DNA from: Bin87 sp963666415
Lineage (GTDB): Bacteria > Chloroflexota > Dehalococcoidia > Lucifugimonadales > UBA3495
DNA length: 64,000 nucleotides
Direction: 5' to 3'
NCBI GenBank assembly: GCA_963666415.2
Contig: CAXXPD010000003.1
Coordinates: 2,480,001-2,544,000, forward strand
Positions 58,884-64,000 of this stretch are shown in pieces. Each line of letters starts with the position of its first letter. Positions within the stretch are counted from its first letter, which is position 1. The notes beneath the pieces were generated by a model, which worked only from the letters and a program-made list of their open reading frames with translations, was not told where the DNA came from and did not search any database. Both the position numbers and the translations under genes were made by a program.

Positions 58884-59558
58884 TTGACACCGGATGCTCT
58901 GTTCGGTCTGCTGGCCACTTGGCCCTACGGTGTCATGGCCGTTTCGCTCGACCAGACGATAGTGTTCTGGGACCGGAAGGCCCGTGAGATGCTGGGCTAC
59001 ACGGCCGAGCGCCTGGTGGGGGCGAAGTGCTCCGAGATCCCGTCGGGGCTCGGGCGTAGTGGTCTCACAGCCGAGTGCGTGGACTGCTGCGCGTGCATGC
59101 GTTACGCCCGGGCCGGTCTGGTGCCGCCGGCCGTCGAACTGGCGATGCGCGCCTCGTGGGGCGAAGTCAAGTGGCTAGACGTCAGGCCCGTGGTGGTGCC
59201 TTGGTTGCCGGACGTCGGTACCGTGGTTGTTTATCTATTTCGAGAACGGGTGACTAACGCTGCTTTGCCGGTGGGTGATCTGGTCGTCGTGGAACAGGAC
59301 GATGGTGCCGACCCGCCAGTGCCGGCCGAGGTTCCTGACGAGCCTCACTTGCAGCCGCTGACGCCTCGCGAGCTGGAGGTGCTGAGGCTAATGGCGCTGG
59401 GCTGGGAGAACGAGTACATCGCCGCTGAGCTGGAGGTCACGCTCCATACGGTGCGGTCGCACGTCGCGAATCTACGCCGGAAGCTGAACGCGAAGTCGAG
59501 GTTCGAGGCCGTCATGACGGCGACACGCCTCGGTATTCTGTCGTTGGGCGAAAGGTGA
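58884..59558 (+). CDS. PAS-LuxR transcriptional regulator
   Basis: 224 aa. The N-terminal PAS-like sensor (ATWPYGVMAVSLDQTIVFWDRKAREMLGYTAERLVGAKCSEI) has a Cys cluster ECVDCCACMRYAR that may bind metal, an iron-sulfur cluster or respond to redox. The C-terminal LuxR HTH is LTPRELEVLRLMALGWENEYIAAELEVTLHTVRSHVANLRRKLNAKSR. It starts at TTG 58884; an in-frame ATG at 58935 would cut the PAS start. It is divergent from the secreted-protein gene and could control it. Confidence 0.85.
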   Translation: MTPDALFGLLATWPYGVMAVSLDQTIVFWDRKAREMLGYTAERLVGAKCSEIPSGLGRSGLTAECVDCCACMRYARAGLVPPAVELAMRASWGEVKWLDVRPVVVPWLPDVGTVVVYLFRERVTNAALPVGDLVVVEQDDGADPPVPAEVPDEPHLQPLTPRELEVLRLMALGWENEYIAAELEVTLHTVRSHVANLRRKLNAKSRFEAVMTATRLGILSLGER

Positions 59559-59787
59559 GGTGGGCTACTTCACGGCTCCGCACGGTTCCGGTGTTCCTCT
59601 GGTGCTCATTCGTGCCCGCCGTCTGGCAATTAAAGAGGAGTCCTCAACGGGTGCGCTTCGCTTTGGCGCGCTATAATGCGCATCGATCCCATACCATTCA
59701 GGATGCGATCCGTTCAGCCCAGTTGCATCAATGGGCAATGGAAATAACCGCCAATTCCACCCCGCAACTTTCAGGGGCGACACCAAG

Positions 59788-60942
59788 ATGGATACCCAAC
59801 TAACCCCACTGACATTCGAAGTCAAAAACTTGGGCAGCGTGAAATACGGTCAGTTCACGCACAAACCCCTCACCATTTTCTACGGGGAAAACAACACGGG
59901 GAAAACGTGGACCATCTATGCGCTTTACACTTTCTACAAGTTATTGCCCATAATCGCAGCGACACTAGAAGAGATCCCCGAAGACACCGTAGAATCCTGG
60001 CGCTCATCCGTCAACGAGTACCTCCCCTATACTTTCAATGTCTCACGCGCTTTACTTGGTACAGCTGAGTTCAACCTTTCGCCGGACCATGACTTTGGGC
60101 GATTAATCGCCGAGGGCCAGTTCCCTGACATTTTCCTAATGCCAGCCGAGCGCAACGGCTTGCATCTGTTTTACCGCGAACTGAGGCGGCGCCGCACTGG
60201 CTTGCTACACCGAGCTTCCCGAGAGGGCATTGACCTCGAGGACCTTCTACGCGATGTCGTGGACTCCCGCTACGCCGAGCCGATCGCGGATTACATCGAC
60301 TGGCTGAACCGTTTATCGGAAATCGAGCCCGCAGGCCAGCCGACGTTTCATTCACTCGCAGAACGCGTGAAACGTTACTTGGCCGGCGGCGCATACCGCA
60401 TCGACCCCCGCACCGACAGCATCCAATTCAGGCCCTATCGCACAAGGGAGGATACGCGCAGTACACGACGTATTCCCTTGCACGCGACCTCCAGCGCTGT
60501 CAAAAGCCTATTCGCACTTTGGTTCTATCTCGAAAGTCAGGCTCTCCCCGGCAACATTCTCATGATCGACGAGCCTGAGCTGAATTTGCACCCCTCCAGC
60601 CAGCGCACAATAGCCAGGTTACTGGCCCGGTTGGTGAACGCGGGTGTCCACGTCGTTATCAGCACGCATAGCGATTACATAGTCCGCGAGTTCAACTCCC
60701 TCATTATGCTCAATCATGAGGACGCTTTCCGTTTCCGAAGGAAGTACCGCTACCACGACGATGAAATCCTCGACCCAGAGTTGGTTGGGACTTACGTGTT
60801 CAAAGACCAGACCATCGAACCCTCGGATATCACAGCCCACGACGGCATTCGCGCTGATACGTTTGACGACGTGATCGAACAGATAAATGCCGTCAACAAC
60901 GACATCTACTACGGCATTCAGGAGCGCCGAGATGACCAATAA
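59788..60942 (+). CDS. AAA/ABC-type ATPase paired with a nuclease (candidate defence ATPase)
   Basis: 384 aa. Walker A GENNTGKT (33-40), Walker B ILMIDEPELNLHP (D261/E262) and the switch His in VVISTHSDYIVREFNSL identify an SMC/OLD-like ATPase without a TOPRIM domain. The signature-like ATSSAVKSLFALWFYLES precedes Walker B. ATG 59788 is preferred; an upstream start adds unconserved residues. It overlaps the next gene by 11 bp, so the two products are probably a complex, as in ATPase-nuclease phage defence pairs. Composition is less GC-rich than the core genes, suggesting recent arrival. Confidence 0.8.
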   Translation: MDTQLTPLTFEVKNLGSVKYGQFTHKPLTIFYGENNTGKTWTIYALYTFYKLLPIIAATLEEIPEDTVESWRSSVNEYLPYTFNVSRALLGTAEFNLSPDHDFGRLIAEGQFPDIFLMPAERNGLHLFYRELRRRRTGLLHRASREGIDLEDLLRDVVDSRYAEPIADYIDWLNRLSEIEPAGQPTFHSLAERVKRYLAGGAYRIDPRTDSIQFRPYRTREDTRSTRRIPLHATSSAVKSLFALWFYLESQALPGNILMIDEPELNLHPSSQRTIARLLARLVNAGVHVVISTHSDYIVREFNSLIMLNHEDAFRFRRKYRYHDDEILDPELVGTYVFKDQTIEPSDITAHDGIRADTFDDVIEQINAVNNDIYYGIQERRDDQ

Positions 60943-61465
60943 GGTGATTGATACACTCAAAAAGGTGATCGACGGACAATATCACCTACCAAGGCAAAAA
61001 CGCGATTGGTGCCTGGCCAATGATGTCCGGATCCGCGCTCCGAACATGAATGCCTTTGGGTTTTCTTTGGACGATGAAGACCATCCACCGTTCGCTTTTT
61101 TGGGCAATAGCCCACCAAAACATATCGCCAAGATGTGCGACGCGATGGTTGCCGTCATTCACAAGAAGCAGGCATATCTGTTCGTGATAGAACAGAAAAC
61201 CTCCAACAAGGGTGATTACAAAAGGCAAATAGCCAACGGCAAAATGTTCTGCGAATGGCTCATATCACTCTGCTGTTACTACGGTTACATTCCCAATGAA
61301 TCCATCAAATACATCGCGCTACTGGTGTGGGAACCTCGCCCAACGCCGATGAAGGGCTTGACGTCTCACAGAGAGCCCAAGCAAGCCCTTTCACATCCTC
61401 TTTTCGACCGAGTAGTCGTTGATGAGGGGAACAACCGCCTCGTCCAGCTCCAGAGCCTACTCTGA
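60932..61465 (+). CDS. PD-(D/E)xK-like nuclease candidate, partner of the ATPase
   Basis: 177 aa starting at the ATG that overlaps the ATPase stop. A nuclease-like core is seen: KMCDAMVAVIHKKQAYLFVIEQKTSNKGDYKRQIANGK, where D70 and E87-x-K89 fit the PD-(D/E)xK arrangement of strand-bound acidic residues and lysine, and Q94/R-rich follow-up resembles motif IV. No named family is recognised. Coupling to an SMC-like ATPase fits a two-component anti-phage effector. The assignment rests on this motif and context only. Confidence 0.6.
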   Translation: MTNKVIDTLKKVIDGQYHLPRQKRDWCLANDVRIRAPNMNAFGFSLDDEDHPPFAFLGNSPPKHIAKMCDAMVAVIHKKQAYLFVIEQKTSNKGDYKRQIANGKMFCEWLISLCCYYGYIPNESIKYIALLVWEPRPTPMKGLTSHREPKQALSHPLFDRVVVDEGNNRLVQLQSLL

Positions 61466-61592
61466 ACCACTATTCACCGCATGCGTCAGTAGGATGCAAG
61501 ACGGTAATTTGGCGGCGATTGCCCGCAAAGTCGACTATATGTAATCGGTCGAACGGATTGGCATAAAGGCATCACTCTGAGCAATCGCGATT

Positions 61593-62774
61593 ATGAAATC
61601 ATCCGAAGAACGTCATGACGAGTTCCTAGCTTATCGCGCCTACTGTGAAGAGTTTTTGTCTCATAAGCGGCGGAACCGTTTATTCGCACGGTGGACGCCG
61701 GCGAAACGGGTTTCCTGCAATTGCGGATGCGGGGAATATTGGATAGATGATTTGTCGGATACAAATTGGCTCTCCCAAATGCTGTCCATCAAATCGTTTT
61801 TCGTGCTTGTCTACCAATTACACAGGACGGTTAAGGCTGCTCATAGGACTGTTTGGGCTGCGGTCCCAGTGTGTTGGATCCGTGCTACTCATAGTTCCAG
61901 ACAGATCAGGCTAATTTTCCATGCGGACACCACATTGGAAGATCCTGTTCCTGCTTACAGCCGGATCTGGTATCTAATGGTGGCGGTCGTCTGCTGGGTT
62001 TTGTCTCGACCGGGATGTTTCATATTTTTGGCGGGGTTTTTGGTGGCATTGCCGATAGCATGGGCCATGTTGTCGCTGGCTGTAGTGCTCAACGCCGCCA
62101 TGCTATTGCCGTTTGCTACCAGCCTTATTGTTGGACTAGCTGCCGGTTATTATTTGGAGGATCAGCGGTGGATTGCTGTACTTTGCATCGTCGTCGGTAC
62201 AGTTTTCCAATACCTCCAACATCGTCGTAGCGAACGTAAACGCCAGGCGGAATTAGGGCACGTATTGGCGATAGCAACTGGCGAGATCATCCCAGACGCC
62301 CACAAACCAGTACGCGTAAAAACCTACGCTGAAGTCCAAGAGGAACGCTCACTTGCGAACGCTGCGGAACCGGTATTCCAAAATGATGTTCAAGCGTGGT
62401 TACACTTGGTGAAAACGGGCCCAAATACTCCTCCACGCCTCAATGATTACCGGGATACCTTGATGGATACGGCCCGCTACGTCACCGACCACGAGATCTA
62501 TTGGGAGCGTTGTGATGAAGCGCGGGCCGCAGCTCATACCCAGAGTATCAGTACTGTTAGGTTCGCCATCAACAAATTCAAGGATGAGTGGGCAGTCCCA
62601 GACGATGAAATAGCTACTCTCCGCGGCCGCGCAAAATGGCTAACAATAGACGACATTCGGTACGGTGGCCAACGAAGGCCGCTGTACGCTAACGGCTGGG
62701 CAGAAAGTGATCCTAATGACCAAATGGCTCGTTTGCGACAGTTGAGCAAACTACTGGAGCAGCGGGTCTATTAG
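61593..62774 (+). CDS. Membrane protein of unknown function in the ATPase-nuclease neighbourhood
   Basis: 393 aa. A Cys-rich patch VSCNCGCGEYW near residue 42-52 could bind zinc. Three to four hydrophobic segments occupy about 127-210 (IWYLMVAVVCWVLSRPGCFIFLAGFLVALPIAWAMLSLAVVL, LPFATSLIVGLAAGYYL, WIAVLCIVVGTVFQYL). A charged cytoplasmic-type tail follows. It is 127 bp after the nuclease gene on the same strand and might be a third component (a membrane effector) or an unrelated neighbour. No family recognised. Confidence 0.65.
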   Translation: MKSSEERHDEFLAYRAYCEEFLSHKRRNRLFARWTPAKRVSCNCGCGEYWIDDLSDTNWLSQMLSIKSFFVLVYQLHRTVKAAHRTVWAAVPVCWIRATHSSRQIRLIFHADTTLEDPVPAYSRIWYLMVAVVCWVLSRPGCFIFLAGFLVALPIAWAMLSLAVVLNAAMLLPFATSLIVGLAAGYYLEDQRWIAVLCIVVGTVFQYLQHRRSERKRQAELGHVLAIATGEIIPDAHKPVRVKTYAEVQEERSLANAAEPVFQNDVQAWLHLVKTGPNTPPRLNDYRDTLMDTARYVTDHEIYWERCDEARAAAHTQSISTVRFAINKFKDEWAVPDDEIATLRGRAKWLTIDDIRYGGQRRPLYANGWAESDPNDQMARLRQLSKLLEQRVY

Positions 62775-62840
62775 CGTAATCCTTGAGACCGTGGGCAGTG
62801 ACAGAGGGGTCTATTCTTAAAGCTCAGTAGCAAAATGGAG

Positions 62841-63021
62841 CCTAGAAATCTGGCCGGAAACCCCGATTCTCCCCGAGCCGTTATTTTCTTGGCGTCGATT
62901 ACCGATGTAATTATGGGGTCTTGAAACGTATTGCATACACTATCACGCCGTATACGACTGTAATACGTCTGCTTGGCGTAGTGCAAAACCCGGCCAATGG
63001 CTTTCCGGCCAGACCTCTAGG
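62841..63021. repeat. 181-bp element with 20-bp inverted ends
   Basis: The arms 62841-62860 and 63002-63021 are inverted repeats matching at 18 of 20 bases (tctggccggaaa is perfect, cctaga outermost). There is no coding capacity and no clear target duplication. It could be a MITE or a regulatory hairpin. Confidence 0.65.
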
Positions 63022-63093
63022 AGTGAGGGAGAGAAAAAAGCAATCCGAGAACTGGTCGACAAGATTAAAGGTCAACACGGTGTAGACGTTACG

Positions 63094-63366
63094 TTGTCTG
63101 CCCAAGCGGAATACCGGTCTCACGAAATGGCCGTTGGGATCGTGGTCATCGAAGTGCTAGTCGGGTCCAACGCGCACTATATCGTGCGACCCGTTATCGA
63201 TGCATTGATTAGGCAGGTCGTGTCTCGTTTCCAGAACTGGCCTGGATCTGGACAAGTAATCTTCCAACCTGTGACCTACATCAACGGAAATAACAACGTC
63301 GTTAACAACATCGTTTATGACCTACGAGACGGGAGAGCTGACGACGAAGAGGGCGAACCATTGTAG
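63094..63366 (+). CDS. Small uncharacterised protein
   Basis: 90 codons from TTG 63094, with the frame open further upstream into the inverted-repeat element, so the start is uncertain (CTG or TTG forms only). Text: HEMAVGIVVIEVLVGSNAHYIVRPVIDALIRQVVSRFQNWPGSGQVIFQPVTYINGNNNVVNNIVYDLRDGRADDEEGEPL, amphipathic with a hydrophobic strand and an acidic end. No family recognised. It lies between the membrane protein and the XRE-type regulator. Confidence 0.45.
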   Translation: MSAQAEYRSHEMAVGIVVIEVLVGSNAHYIVRPVIDALIRQVVSRFQNWPGSGQVIFQPVTYINGNNNVVNNIVYDLRDGRADDEEGEPL

Positions 63367-63663
63367 TGTGGGTGACCCTTGAGGATCACAATTGATGGCG
63401 ATCATGCCCGTGGCAATTTTCGACCAGCGGGACTGCGAAACCCAGGAGGAATTCCACGAGTGGTTATTCCCAAACGGCGGTGGCGAGCGCCGCCGTTTGG
63501 CTCTGCCTTACGGCTAGTCCCCTGGCAATCCGGGCCCACGGAGACGGCCTTCGTTGTGTGACGTTGGGGTGTATTTGCGGTCGTCTGGCGCGACCCGTAC
63601 AATTGCCCCACCTCGGAGGATTATCACCGCCTTACAGCAGGCACAATTGGCAGAACCACCCTT

Positions 63664-64000
63664 ATGAGCGAAGCAATGGTCAGCCCGAGCGTCATGTCTT
63701 GGGCCCGCCGGCGTCGGGGCGTAGCCGTTGACAAACTTGCCAACAGGCTGAACGTCAAGCCTGATGCCGTATTAGCTTGGGAGTCAGGTGAGCGGTTGCC
63801 GACCTTTCGGCAAGCCGAGGGGTTCGCCGAAGCCTTGCACATCCCCTTCGGGTATCTTTATCTTTTGGAACCTCCTTTAGAAACGATGCCACTGGCCGAC
63901 TTTCGTTCTTCGCCAGGGCACTCGGGCCGGGGTCCCAGCCCCGATTTGTTGGACTTGCTGAACGATGTGTTGGGGAAGCAGCAGTGGTTTCGCGAGTACC
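63664..64000 (+). CDS. XRE-family regulator, ImmA/IrrE-associated type, cut by window edge
   Basis: The N-terminal HTH (SVMSWARRRRGVAVDKLANRLNVKPDAVLAWESGERLPTFRQAEGFAEALHIPFGYLYLLEPPLETMPLADFRS) is the pattern of XRE proteins that continue into an ImmA/IrrE-like metallo-endopeptidase domain. The frame is open to base 64000, so the peptidase part lies beyond. Such genes regulate integrated elements or pair with toxins (DUF4411-type), fitting an island location. Confidence 0.8.
   Translation, partial: MSEAMVSPSVMSWARRRRGVAVDKLANRLNVKPDAVLAWESGERLPTFRQAEGFAEALHIPFGYLYLLEPPLETMPLADFRSSPGHSGRGPSPDLLDLLNDVLGKQQWFREY

Noticed and set aside
63379..63663. Short frames between the 90-codon ORF and the XRE gene
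   Set aside because: No start with a ribosome site and no recognisable residues; I see nothing convincing in this stretch.

Overview
This window is a GC-rich bacterial chromosome segment: ordinary housekeeping genes broken up by an unusually dense set of insertion sequences, then a horizontally acquired island from about 49.8 kb to the right edge. No 16S rRNA gene or other decisive marker is present. The long SRP RNA with an Alu domain, two LLM-type (luciferase-like, F420/flavin) oxidoreductases, tandem site-2 proteases, a sulfite-oxidase-like/ferredoxin-reductase pair and the dispersed repeats together suggest a Chloroflexota-like organism (Dehalococcoidia/SAR202 type). This placement is an inference, not a measurement.

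Layout. 1-6.5 kb is an IS pile-up: a broken IS21 inserted in an IS66 remnant, then two ISAs1-family elements in tandem, one carrying an IS630. 6.9-20.9 kb is core: SRP RNA, ksgA, ispE and lgt; then on the minus strand an LLM oxidoreductase, a B12/radical-SAM protein, fabF and recJ; then an NDUFA9-like SDR, folC, a second fabF, a SWIM protein and L25, whose last codons are displaced by an IS66. 22.4-24.8 kb holds a DUF3800 protein and a DUF3179 lipoprotein with an in-frame TGA exactly where the family has a conserved Cys (candidate selenoprotein). 24.8-27.0 kb is an ISAs1 with a nested IS5 and a MITE. 27.1-32.6 kb holds tRNA-Ser(GGA), the sulfite-oxidase pair, two M50 proteases (one with a destroyed active site), an MBL hydrolase and apt. 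32.7-35.3 kb is an IS66 with an IS110 in its terminal repeat; the IS110 carries a legible bridge RNA. 35.7-43.6 kb holds a broken yraN, rnhB, mnmA, a second LLM protein, a PEP-mutase/isocitrate-lyase-like protein and a CoA-transferase pair. 43.6-49.8 kb is a truncated ATPase-effector (defence-like) pair and more IS debris (IS701-like x2, IS21, IS630).

The island begins at 49.8 kb with a large serine recombinase whose 3' end abuts a half IS630. It continues with an IS1380, two large secreted repeat proteins on the minus strand, a PAS-LuxR regulator, an AAA ATPase overlapping a PD-(D/E)xK-like nuclease, a membrane protein, small ORFs and the start of an XRE/ImmA-type regulator cut by the window edge.

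How it works together. The core genes cover translation (SRP, KsgA, L25, MnmA, tRNA-Ser), lipid and isoprenoid supply (IspE, FabF x2, Lgt), folate, DNA repair (RecJ, RNase HII) and redox chemistry. The mobile DNA repeatedly lands at gene 3' ends or inside other IS. Short 21-25 bp palindromic repeats have in turn inserted into transposase genes. Several genes carry a single nonsense mutation, so pseudogene decay must be weighed against recoding when interpreting the DUF3179 TGA.
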